Positions 16,101-22,612 of a DNA stretch of 27,043 nt are shown here, one piece after another. Within the stretch, counting starts at the first letter, position 1. Every line of letters starts with the position of its first letter. The notes under the pieces were generated by a model. The model made no database searches, was not told the DNA's origin, and was given only the letters and a program-made list of their open reading frames with translations. A program made the translations under genes and the position numbers. This stretch comes from Bog-159 sp035541265 (GTDB taxonomy: Bacteria > Acidobacteriota > Terriglobia > Bryobacterales > Bryobacteraceae): the NCBI GenBank assembly GCA_035541265.1, contig DATKNQ010000225.1, positions 1-27,043 of the forward strand, given 5' to 3'.

Positions 16101-16321
16101 TTGTCGACGCCGTTCATCTGCTGCTCGATCGGCGTGGAGACGGCCTGGGTCAGGGTCTTGGCGTCGGCGCCGGCATAGATAGCCTGCACCTGGATCTCGG
16201 GCGGAACGATGTCGGGATATTGCGAGGTCGGCAGCGTCAGCATGGAGACCGTGCCGATGATGACGGTCAGGATGGCGATGACGATGGCCACGATGGGCCG
16301 GCGGATGAAGAATTTCGACAT
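13142..16321 (-). CDS. RND-family (HAE1) multidrug efflux pump, AcrB/MexB type
   Basis: A 1059-residue inner-membrane proton antiporter that would move hydrophobic compounds from periplasm or membrane to the outer-membrane channel. The N-terminus MSKFFIRRPIVAIVIAI and the 12-helix, two-loop layout are those of AcrB. The proton-relay pair D407-D408 (VVDDAIIVVE) falls at the same numbers as in AcrB, and K942 in GLSAKNAILIVEF matches AcrB K940. The length is close to AcrB (1049). AGGA lies a few bases before the ATG, inside the end of the adaptor gene 5 bp away. The stop overlaps the outer-membrane-factor start. Its substrates cannot be told from sequence. Confidence 0.97.
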   Translation of the reverse strand: MSKFFIRRPIVAIVIAILTVIIGTVSMLTLPTSQYPDIVPPEIQVQAIYAGADAKTLTQAVSTPIEQQMNGVDNMLYMYSVNANNGQATVYVDFDVKTNPDTDEVLSQLRVAQAQSQLPAQVNAAGLTVQKSLTSPLMLIGLSSPGNKYSAEFLTNYAIINLQDELTRLPGVSRVQIFGGQYALRVWVNPEQLAKLGVTATEIINALQVQNNVNPAGQIGAEPVPAGQQFTYTVRTQGRLVTPEQFGDIVIRANPDGSVLHLRDVARVELGTQIYSLSARYNGAPAGMMAVYQLPGSNAVSTAEGVRKRLKELAATFPAGMKYDVPLDTTKAVTAGIREIILTLVIALWLVIIVVYIFLQGWRATIIPLMAVPVSLIGTFILFPVLGFSINTLSLFGLVLAIGLVVDDAIIVVEAVEHLIDEGMAPKDATIAAMEQVGGPVVAIALILAAVFIPTAAVPGITGRLYQQFAITIAVSVLISAFNALTLSPALAALLLKPKDHTRRPGLMGRFFGVFNRVFGKTQDKYVSTASVLLHKSGFTMVALLVIAVLAGIMGARAPAGFIPQEDQGYLFVAMQLPDAASLQRTDAAAQRVTKALLNTPGIEGVVAVDGFSLLTQTQSTNTAFFFVSLKNWDVRKSKAEQIEAIQSSVQRQLAGVSDGLAFSFPPPAIPGIGTSGGVTMILQDRSGNDDTTFLTKNLFAYLGALSKRPEIAAAIPSYLPAVPQLYADVDREKAFEQQVELNDIYTTMQTFMGGYLVNYFNRFGRQWQTYVEAEGDTRTNIQNINQFYVRSANGSRVPLGSLVNVKKITGPEFILRFNEYNAAQLNIAGAPGYSSGQVRAALEDAFHRVMPAGMGFSYQGMSFQEQRAAEGVPAWVVFGLSLTFVFLILAALYESWTLPFSVLLSTPVAILGAYLALSLRSLENDIFATVGLIMLIGLSAKNAILIVEFAVANYREGQSISLAALHAARLRFRPIVMTALAFIFGCLPLWTASGSGAVARRILGTVVIGGMTLATLIGILMIPVTFAVVEYLSHRLVRGGSGLTMDSTHAPEPEGGQA

Positions 16322-16326
16322 AGTTC

Positions 16327-17586
16327 CTATCTCGCCGGCCCGGTGGTCATGGCGATTGGCGTGGACGCATTCGCCGCGGTCTCGTGCGGTTCAACTGGCA
16401 CGCCTTCCCGCAGTTTTTGCAGGTTGTCGGTGATGACCATGGCGCCGGGCCCGAGTCCACTGTCGACAACCCAGTCGTTGCCGAACTGCGGCCCCAGCTT
16501 GATGTTCACCATGTGGACCCTATGATCCGCGCCGACCGTATCCACCTGTTGGATGCCCTGCAGTTCCTGCACGGCGATCTGCGGCACCAGGATGGAGCCG
16601 CGGCGGAGTTCCGTTGCCGCCGTGACGCGGCCGAACTGGCCAGGCCGCAAGAGTCCGCCGGGATTCGGGAAGGATGCGGCGATGCGGATGGCGCCGGTCT
16701 GCTGATTCATCTGGCGATCGACGAAAGCGATCCGCCCTTTGTGCGGGTACTGCTGGCCGTTCGAAAGGGTGAGCGTTAAAGGCAGGGCGGAAGAGGCGTG
16801 CAGCAAATCGCCGCCGGCCTGGCGGGCGCGCGCCGCCAGGGCCAGGTACTCATTGTCGCTGATCGAAAAGTAGACCTTGATCGGATCGAGCTGCGAGACC
16901 GAAGTTAATACCGACTGCGGGCCGACCAGGTTGCCGACCTGTGTGGCGGCTTGCCCGGCAACGCCCGCGATCAGCGAACGGACCTGGGTGAAGCCGAGGT
17001 TCAGTTTCGAGTTGGTCAAGGCTGCCTGCGCAGCGCTGACCGAAGCGCGCGCCACGTTTACGGCGGCCTGCGCTGAACTGACCGATGCGCGGGCCTGGGC
17101 GTCCTGTTGTTTTTCGGTATCGAGCTGGCTCTTCGCGATGGCCCGCGCCTGCGCCAGCGGCGTGTCGCGATTGACGTTGATCTCAGCCAGCTCGAGCTGC
17201 GCCTGCGCCTGCTTTACCTGCCCTTCGGCCTGCACCACTTGAGCCTGTGCCTGGTTGAGCTGCCCCTCCGCCTGGTCCACCGCGGCCTGGAAAGGGCGCG
17301 GATCGATTTCGAAGAGCACTTCGCCCTTCGATACGTACGACCCTTCGCGATAATCCTGCCGGATTAAATAGCCGCTGACCTGGGGCTGGATCTGTGCGTT
17401 TACGTACCCATCCAGCGTTCCGACCCACTCGCCCATAATCGGCACGTCTGCCTGTTTCACGCGAACGACCGAGACAGGCATTGGCCCGGGATTGGCGGCG
17501 GCCGCCGCCGTGCGCGTTTTTCCACAGCCGGCCAGAATGGCCGATGCAAGCAAAACGCCGCTTGCTATTTGTATTCCCCTAGTCAA
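16327..17586 (-). CDS. RND efflux periplasmic adaptor lipoprotein (membrane fusion protein)
   Basis: A 419-residue protein bridging pump and outer-membrane channel. It has a lipoprotein signal with lipobox LAGC (Cys21). The barrel-sandwich half-motif IQPQVSGYLIRQDYREGSYV is followed by VLFEIDPRPFQAAVDQAEG. A Gln/Ala-rich coiled-coil hairpin spans about residues 105-200, the second half-motif is LGFTQVRSLIAG, and beta-barrel and membrane-proximal domains end the protein. The start is TTG at 17586, supported by GGGAGGAG just upstream; no better ATG exists. It is the first gene of the operon, divergent from a TetR gene, with a palindromic operator candidate in between, so it is probably repressed by that protein. 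Confidence 0.95.
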   Translation of the reverse strand: MTRGIQIASGVLLASAILAGCGKTRTAAAAANPGPMPVSVVRVKQADVPIMGEWVGTLDGYVNAQIQPQVSGYLIRQDYREGSYVSKGEVLFEIDPRPFQAAVDQAEGQLNQAQAQVVQAEGQVKQAQAQLELAEINVNRDTPLAQARAIAKSQLDTEKQQDAQARASVSSAQAAVNVARASVSAAQAALTNSKLNLGFTQVRSLIAGVAGQAATQVGNLVGPQSVLTSVSQLDPIKVYFSISDNEYLALAARARQAGGDLLHASSALPLTLTLSNGQQYPHKGRIAFVDRQMNQQTGAIRIAASFPNPGGLLRPGQFGRVTAATELRRGSILVPQIAVQELQGIQQVDTVGADHRVHMVNIKLGPQFGNDWVVDSGLGPGAMVITDNLQKLREGVPVEPHETAANASTPIAMTTGPAR

Positions 17587-17589
17587 GTA

Positions 17590-17597
17590 CTCCTCCC
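17590..17597 (-). promoter_or_regulatory. Ribosome binding site fixing the TTG start of the adaptor gene
   Basis: GGGAGGAG on the minus strand lies 3 nt before the TTG at 17586 (an optimal GGAG core about 5-6 nt away). The strength of this site is what makes the unusual TTG start credible. Confidence 0.7.
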
Positions 17598-17606
17598 GAG
17601 TGCCAC

Positions 17607-17644
17607 TCGTCAGAAAATGTACACGCGTGTATCTTTTGTGTGAG
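17607..17644. promoter_or_regulatory. Overlapping divergent promoters of the RND operon and tetR
   Basis: On the minus strand CTCACA (17639-17644), a 17-bp spacer and TACATT (17616-17621) form a promoter-like pair reading into the adaptor gene. On the plus strand TCGTCA (17607-17612), 17 bp and TATCTT (17630-17635) form a pair reading into tetR. Each element is a 4-5 of 6 match. The 12-bp palindrome sits inside both spacers and touches both -10 boxes, so one bound repressor could block both promoters. Confidence 0.45.
17620..17631. promoter_or_regulatory. Candidate TetR operator, perfect palindrome TACACGCGTGTA
   Basis: TACACGCGTGTA is identical to its reverse complement. It lies between the divergent tetR and RND-operon start codons, where TetR/AcrR repressors usually bind. 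Symmetry stops at the next base on each side. Binding by the adjacent TetR protein is inferred from position and symmetry. Confidence 0.6.
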
Positions 17645-17658
17645 ATTCTGAAAGTGCC

Positions 17659-18312
17659 ATGAACGCTTCAAAAAAGAGCGCGGGCAACCTCCGGAAGCGA
17701 ACGCCCGCCGTGGCCAGGAAGCAGGAGCGCGCCATCCAGACGCGCAAAGACCTGACCGGCGCGGCGCGCCAGATCTTCGCGCGCGACGGCTTCGAAATTG
17801 CCCGGGTCGAGGATATCGCGGCCGCCGCCGGCAAGACGCGCGGCGCTTTCTACGCCAACTTCAAAGATAAAGAGGATGTCTTTTTCGCCATTTTCGAGGA
17901 AGACCTGTCGCGCGACCGGGAGCAGGTGGGCCTGCAATTGAGTGAAGCCTCCTGCGCGGAGGAACGGGTCCGCGCTCTGGCGCGGCATTTCGGCGCGGTG
18001 ATCAAAGACCGCGCGCGGATGATGCTGGCACTGGAGTTCAAGCAGTACGCCGTGCGCCACCCGAGGAGGCAGAGACGTTTGGCGGCTTTGCACAGGGAGA
18101 TGTGCGCCCGGTGCATGGAAGCGGACCTGAACAAGCTGCTTCCGGAGTTCGCCTGCGCCAACATCGAGCAGAAACGGAGACATTCGGCGCAGATCGGCGC
18201 GATCCTCGACGGGTTAGCGTTGAACTGTATGTTCGATGCGGGCATCTTGAGCGAAGAGCAAGTGCTGCGGCAGATCCAGGCGAACCTGCGCGTGGTACTG
18301 GAGACGGCTTAG
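17659..18312 (+). CDS. TetR/AcrR-family transcriptional repressor
   Basis: A 217-residue regulator. The first 25 residues are a basic extension (KKSAGNLRKR...). The TetR DNA-binding domain spans about residues 27-75, with the helix-turn-helix VEDIAAAAGKTRGAFYANFK and the usual F-x-NKEDVF-like ending. The C-terminal ligand-binding region is helical and variable. TetR members of this kind repress adjacent efflux operons and release DNA on binding a pump substrate. It is divergently transcribed from the RND operon with a shared palindromic operator. Its TAG stop overlaps the convergent TIR-like gene's stop by 3 bases. The ligand is unknown. Confidence 0.93.
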   Translation: MNASKKSAGNLRKRTPAVARKQERAIQTRKDLTGAARQIFARDGFEIARVEDIAAAAGKTRGAFYANFKDKEDVFFAIFEEDLSRDREQVGLQLSEASCAEERVRALARHFGAVIKDRARMMLALEFKQYAVRHPRRQRRLAALHREMCARCMEADLNKLLPEFACANIEQKRRHSAQIGAILDGLALNCMFDAGILSEEQVLRQIQANLRVVLETA

Positions 18313-18977
18313 CGGCAACCCGCTAGGTCCAACTGCCGGAGCAGGACCGCCTGCCACTCGGCAGGTGAGCCAAGCCCTTCGAGCGTCAGGCCCATCAGGT
18401 TCGCGGAGAAATCCGCGGCACAGCCGATTGCGAAGACGCACACTTTGCCAAGCCCGAAGCGCCCCATCAGGTAACCGAGCTCCAGCAGCACGCTCGGGCT
18501 TGGGCGGAATTCGGATGTGCCGCCGGCCGTCCAGCCCAACTCGTCCGCGGTCAGAAACACGACCGCGAACTCGAGATCGCTATGTGCCTGGACTTGCTCG
18601 ATCAGGTTCCCGGGGGCATCGTCCGAGGGCAGCAGAACAGCTTCGAATGCCAACGTTTCGACGAACCTGGCGACCGCGTCGCGCGCGGCCGTGCCATGCC
18701 CGTGTACAAACAACAGCCTTCGCGCGGCGGGACGGCTGTGCTGGGCCATCGCGACGCCGGCGACGCTCAGGCGGGCCACATAGTCCATACTGAAGCGCTC
18801 GAGCAATCCGGTGTCGAGAAGACAGCGCCAGGCGGCCCGCGACTGGTCAGCGGTCAGGCCGGTTTCGAGTTCGGTGACGTCGCGCACCGCGCGGCTCCGG
18901 CCGCCGGTCTTCTCGTAGATGGCGCGCAGCAGGCGCATCGCATGGGACTGTTCAAGCGGGTTGAACGCAGGTGACAC
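18309..18977 (-). CDS. Winged-helix plus TIR-like nucleotide-binding domain protein
   Basis: A 222-residue protein. Residues 14-78 look like a small winged-helix domain (RLLRAIYEKTGGRSRAV, then a helix pair and a short hairpin). Residues 87-200 match the TIR-like domain of 'predicted nucleotide-binding proteins' (PF10137 type). They show RLLFVHGHGTAARDAVARF, then FAVVFLTADELGW, then SPSVLLELGYLMGRFG, where E166 sits at the position of the catalytic Glu of TIR NADases. Relatives occur as effectors of cyclic-nucleotide defence systems (CBASS) and as solitary proteins. No cyclase, sensor or other defence gene is next to it. The GTG start at 18977 lies 2 bp after the preceding gene's stop; an ATG at 18938 would also keep both domains. 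The function is inferred only. Confidence 0.7.
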   Translation of the reverse strand: MSPAFNPLEQSHAMRLLRAIYEKTGGRSRAVRDVTELETGLTADQSRAAWRCLLDTGLLERFSMDYVARLSVAGVAMAQHSRPAARRLLFVHGHGTAARDAVARFVETLAFEAVLLPSDDAPGNLIEQVQAHSDLEFAVVFLTADELGWTAGGTSEFRPSPSVLLELGYLMGRFGLGKVCVFAIGCAADFSANLMGLTLEGLGSPAEWQAVLLRQLDLAGCR

Positions 18978-18979
18978 GG

Positions 18980-20083
18980 CTATGGAAGTTCGTCGGGATG
19001 GAACACCAGGTCGCGATCGAGGACCATTTCCAGGTGCGTGCCCGAGCGCAGCACGACGTTCTGATCGCGCGAGAGCAGCACTCCCGCCAGCGCGCCGCCG
19101 ACGCCTCCCACGGCTGCGCCACCCAGACCCCGGGTGATGGCGCCTACGGTGGCGCCGATTCCGGCTCCCTCCATCACCGTGCGGCCATCGGCCGATTTGC
19201 CGCCGCCTTCGACCTTGCCCTCATCGCCGGTGGGCCGCGCACGAAAATCGCGCGAAACGCCGTTGGGCAAAATGAGCGAGTCGAACCGGATGTAGAGCTC
19301 GCCTTTGCCGACTACTTTGCCCGCCGGCTTGGTACGGGTGATGGTGCCTTCGACGTCGCTGCCGCGCGGGATGACCACGCGTCCATTCGCCGCTAACGGG
19401 GTCGCCGTTCGCAGATAGACCCGGTCGCCTTCCTTGGCGTGCTTCGTGTTCACTTCCCCGATGAGCGCGAGCAGGACGTGAGTGCCGGTCGGCACGACGA
19501 TATCGGGGGGCGCGGCCTGGGGCCGCTTGGCGAGCACGGGCTGCGATTCGGGATTGGCCGGCGGAGTCTGCCGCCATCCCCCAGACGCGGGAGCGGGCTG
19601 CTCGATCGGGACGCCCTCGCGGTGGAAGACCAGCGAGCCTTCCGTTTCACTGCGCAGGTCCACGATCTGCCGCGCGATGGTGAGAGTGTTGCGGTTGCGC
19701 GACAACTCCCAGCGATCCATCACCGTGTAGTTGCGGGGCCCGCTTACCTGGGTGTTGACCAGCAGCGCCGCGCCTTCCCACTTCGTGACCGAAGTGCGGT
19801 ATTCCTCGCCGAGCTTTTTCCGCGTCTCGCTGCCGTCGAGCGCGTACGACCATTGCTGCCCGCCGGTGGAACACAGAATGCCGCCACCGCCTTGTGAAAC
19901 CTGTAAGCTGGTTTCCACTTGTCCGAGAGAAGCAACGCTGCTGCGGCCCGCGTCCAAGAGCCACTTTCCGGAAAAATCGCGATCCGGATCGCCGGCGTCT
20001 AGCGGCCGCGTGAGGATCGCCGCTATGACCAGCGTCAAAAGAAGGGCAATGCGCAGCGCACGGGGCAGAAAGCGCTCACACAT
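18980..20083 (-). CDS. Exported protein with glycine-zipper C-terminal region, unknown function
   Basis: A 367-residue protein. A hydrophobic segment at residues 9-25 (ALRIALLLTLVIAAILT) acts as signal peptide or anchor. Residues 36-175 contain DFSGKWLLDAGRSS and a beta-rich region that looks like the lipocalin-like 'SGxWxLD' domain seen in many acidobacterial exported proteins. Residues 210-300 begin with VPTGTHVLLALIGEVNTKHA and contain VVIPRGSDVEGTI, resembling the beta domain of TrbI/VirB10-like proteins. A Gly/Ala-rich stretch with GAGIGATVGAITRGLGGAAV follows. I chose the ATG at 20083 because it begins at the signal segment; the frame is open up to 20263. No function can be assigned. 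It is probably co-transcribed with the TIR-like gene. Confidence 0.7.
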   Translation of the reverse strand: MCERFLPRALRIALLLTLVIAAILTRPLDAGDPDRDFSGKWLLDAGRSSVASLGQVETSLQVSQGGGGILCSTGGQQWSYALDGSETRKKLGEEYRTSVTKWEGAALLVNTQVSGPRNYTVMDRWELSRNRNTLTIARQIVDLRSETEGSLVFHREGVPIEQPAPASGGWRQTPPANPESQPVLAKRPQAAPPDIVVPTGTHVLLALIGEVNTKHAKEGDRVYLRTATPLAANGRVVIPRGSDVEGTITRTKPAGKVVGKGELYIRFDSLILPNGVSRDFRARPTGDEGKVEGGGKSADGRTVMEGAGIGATVGAITRGLGGAAVGGVGGALAGVLLSRDQNVVLRSGTHLEMVLDRDLVFHPDELP

Positions 20084-20181
20084 GATCTGCAGATTACCAC
20101 AGAACCAGTGACTTAGTTGTGACAGGCGGTAAACTGGCGGCATGGGACTCGACGGTTCACTCGAGGCTGCTGCACGCTTCC

Positions 20182-20200
20182 CGCGCCGATTAGCGGCGCG
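20182..20200. other. Hairpin in the 189-bp divergent gap before the enolase-superfamily gene
   Basis: CGCGCCG at 20182-20188 and CGGCGCG at 20194-20200 form a 7-bp stem with the loop ATTAG. No T-tract follows on either strand. It lies between divergent genes, so a terminator is not needed; it may be a regulator site or chance. The rest of the gap (20084-20272) holds a weak -10-like TATGGT at 20252-20257, 15 nt before the plus-strand ATG, and no gene. Confidence 0.3.
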
Positions 20201-20272
20201 TGGCGATTGCGGACTGCGCTGCGGACCTGGACGCCGAACTGCACAGAACGCTATGGTAACCAACTAAAACGT

Positions 20273-21529
20273 ATGACCCGACGAAATCTTACACTTATGA
20301 CGGCGTGGTCGCGGCGCGACCTCATGCGGCTGGCCATCGCGCTGCCGGCGGGGGGGCTCTTCACGCGCTATGGTGCGCTGGCCGCGCCGCATCTGAACCG
20401 CGCGAAGATCACGAATATCCGTGCCATGGCGATTCAGAACATCGCAGGCAACTGCCTGATCCGGATCGATACGGATGCCGGCATTTCCGGATATGGCGAG
20501 GCCGGCGCCACGGGTCCGATGGCGCGCGCCCGCATCGAAACCATGATGCCGTTGCTCGCGGGCAAGGATCCGCTGGCCATCGAGGTGCATTTCCAGAATC
20601 TGACCTCGCTGATGCACACCTACATGGCCCACATCCCCACCATCAGCGGCATCGATATCGCGCTATGGGACATTGCCGGTAAGATCCTCGGCGCGCCGGT
20701 CTCGACGCTGCTCGGTGGACCGTTCCGCGAATCCATCCCGATGTACTCGCACGGCATCGGCCTGGATATGCTCGACAAAGCTTCGTGCCGCGATTGGGCG
20801 CAGCGCATCAAAGCTATGCCGGAAGGCTTCACGGCTTTCAAGAACAATATCGATCCGGTGATCGGCGTGCCGATAGCGCGCTTCGCTCCGACGCTCACTA
20901 CGCAGCAACTGCGCAACGTGGCAATCGGCTACGGCAACTGCCGCGAAGCCGTGGGCGACGAGATCGACATCGCCGTGCATTGCCATAACGAACTCGATAC
21001 GCCCAGCGCCATCGGAGTGGCCAAGGCGGTCGAGCCGATGAACCCGCTGTTCATCGAAGACGCGCTGAACCCGCCCTTCTCCGAAGCCTGGATGGCGTTG
21101 CGACGCGCGACGCGCGTGCCGCTGCTGACGGGCGAGAAGCTCGAACTGGTGCGCGGCTTCAAGCCCTTCGTAGACAACCAAGCGGTGGACATCATCCATC
21201 CGGATCTTTCGTTCGCCGGAGGGTTCACCGGCGTGAAGAAGATCGCCGATTACGCCGCGCTGTTTCGCATGCCGGTGGCGCTGCACAACGTCGGGTCGCT
21301 GGTGCTCACTTATGCCAATGCGCACTTCGGCTCGTCGATCCAGAATTTCTATCGCTCCGAGAGCCAGCTCGGACGGCCGAACCATTACATCGAGGAAATG
21401 GCGGCCGGCAGTCCCCCCGCGGTGCGCAAGGGACTGTTGAGCGTTCCCGGCGGGCCCGGCCTCGGATTGGAGATCAACTCGGACTTTCTGAAGAAGAACC
21501 TGGCGGCCGGCGAGCCCTACTGGGGATAA
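20273..21529 (+). CDS. Tat-exported mandelate racemase/muconate lactonizing enzyme family protein
   Basis: A 418-residue enolase-superfamily protein. A Tat signal is at residues 11-38: AWSRRDLMRLAIALPAGGL, followed by a small-residue end. The enolase N-terminal capping domain and C-terminal barrel follow. Probable metal-site residues are E262 (FIEDAL) and E288 (TGEKLEL). The strand that should carry the first metal Asp reads IDIAVHCHNEL (231-241), with His236 and His238. HPD at 309-311, AGGFTGVKKIADYA and H338 (VALHNVGS) recall dehydratases of sugar acids. These enzymes usually abstract a proton alpha to a carboxylate. The substrate is unknown. The alternative start at 20297 leaves a shorter Tat peptide. 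Its stop directly abuts the convergent epimerase gene. Confidence 0.85.
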   Translation: MTRRNLTLMTAWSRRDLMRLAIALPAGGLFTRYGALAAPHLNRAKITNIRAMAIQNIAGNCLIRIDTDAGISGYGEAGATGPMARARIETMMPLLAGKDPLAIEVHFQNLTSLMHTYMAHIPTISGIDIALWDIAGKILGAPVSTLLGGPFRESIPMYSHGIGLDMLDKASCRDWAQRIKAMPEGFTAFKNNIDPVIGVPIARFAPTLTTQQLRNVAIGYGNCREAVGDEIDIAVHCHNELDTPSAIGVAKAVEPMNPLFIEDALNPPFSEAWMALRRATRVPLLTGEKLELVRGFKPFVDNQAVDIIHPDLSFAGGFTGVKKIADYAALFRMPVALHNVGSLVLTYANAHFGSSIQNFYRSESQLGRPNHYIEEMAAGSPPAVRKGLLSVPGGPGLGLEINSDFLKKNLAAGEPYWG

Positions 21530-22555
21530 TCACGCGCGGAAATACTGGAGCGCGTCGCGCATGCCGCGTTCGTAAGCGCCGATCAACTTATCCCACCGGC
21601 CGTCCGCCTCTTCGTCGATCTGCTGGCGCGCGGGATCGGCGTCGAACCAGGCGATGGTCTGCGCGATGCCTTGGGCGAACGGCGTGGTGGCGCAGTAACC
21701 GGGCACGAAGCGCTTGATCTTGCTGTTATCGAAGACCACGCTAACGGCTTTGTCGCCGATCAGTCCTCCCAGTGACTCGGGTACGCAGGCGCCAATAAAA
21801 TCCGAGGTCATGTGAATGAGCTGCGGCTCGGCTCCGGCGGCCGCGCCCACGATACGGTAATACTGATCCCAGGTCATGACCTCGTCGGAAGTGATATGGA
21901 AGGCGTGCCCGATGGCCCGCGGATTGCCGAGCAGCCCGGCGAATCCCTTGGCGAAGTCCGTGTTGTGAGTGATCACCCACAGCGACGATCCATCACCGGG
22001 GACAATTACTCTCTTGCCTCTGCGCATGCGGTAGACAACCGTGTATGACTTAGCCCAGCTATTTACCGCCAGGGTGATCTGTGTCTCGCCATACGTCAGT
22101 GACGGACGCACGATCGTGACGGGAAAGCCATCTTCCCGATATGCGCGCATCAGCCGCTCTTCGCAGGCAATCTTGTTCCGCGAGTAGTCCCAATACGGAT
22201 TGGCCAGCGGCGTCGATTCGGTGATCAGATAATGCGTCGATGGCTTCTGGTAAGCGCTGGCGGAACTGATGAAGACGAACTGGCGGGTGCGGCCGCGGAA
22301 CAAGCGCAGGTCGCGCTCGATATCGGCGGGTTGGAAGGCGATCCAATCCACCACCGCGTCGAAACGCTGGTTGCCAATCGCCGAGGCAGCGGCGGACTCG
22401 TCCGCGATATCCACGGCCAGGGTCTTCACAGGGACCGGCAATTCGATTGCGCGGCGCCCGCGATTCCACAGCGTGAGGTCGATGCCGCGCGAGGCCGCCA
22501 ACCGTGTGCAGGCCGTACTGATAATTCCGGTGCCGCCAATGAATAGAGCTTTCAT
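21530..22555 (-). CDS. NAD-dependent epimerase/dehydratase (extended SDR family)
   Basis: A 341-residue protein. The N-terminal nucleotide-binding motif is FIGGTGIIST (residues 6-14), a variant of GxxGxxG in which the third Gly is Ser. FVFISSASAY (93-102) supplies the active-site Ser region, and Y124-x3-K128 (YSRNK) the catalytic Tyr-Lys pair. VRPSLTYG is a further extended-SDR motif. The layout resembles isoflavone-reductase/UDP-sugar epimerase-like proteins found in gut and soil bacteria. No signal peptide is seen, so it is cytoplasmic. It is convergent with the enolase-superfamily gene and divergent from the GH9 gene. A role in sugar metabolism is suggested by neighbours only. Confidence 0.87.
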   Translation of the reverse strand: MKALFIGGTGIISTACTRLAASRGIDLTLWNRGRRAIELPVPVKTLAVDIADESAAASAIGNQRFDAVVDWIAFQPADIERDLRLFRGRTRQFVFISSASAYQKPSTHYLITESTPLANPYWDYSRNKIACEERLMRAYREDGFPVTIVRPSLTYGETQITLAVNSWAKSYTVVYRMRRGKRVIVPGDGSSLWVITHNTDFAKGFAGLLGNPRAIGHAFHITSDEVMTWDQYYRIVGAAAGAEPQLIHMTSDFIGACVPESLGGLIGDKAVSVVFDNSKIKRFVPGYCATTPFAQGIAQTIAWFDADPARQQIDEEADGRWDKLIGAYERGMRDALQYFRA

Positions 22556-22569
22556 ATCGGTAATGCTCG

Positions 22570-22575
22570 ATTATA
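22570..22575 (-). promoter_or_regulatory. Candidate -10 box for the epimerase gene (TATAAT)
   Basis: On the minus strand TATAAT ends 14 nt before the ATG at 22555. No TTGACA-like hexamer stands 16-18 bp upstream. No ribosome binding site separates it from the start codon. On the other strand the same AT-rich patch offers TATATT (22573-22578) for the divergent GH9 gene, 34 nt before its ATG. Confidence 0.4.
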
Positions 22576-22612
22576 TTTCACGGAATGAGCTGCCATCTGA
22601 TACACGTGGCTT

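Noticed and set aside
20084..20263. Longer N-terminus for the glycine-zipper protein
   Set aside because: The added 60 residues are Arg/Ser/Pro-rich without a fold and would put the signal segment internally; the ATG at 20083 begins at the signal.
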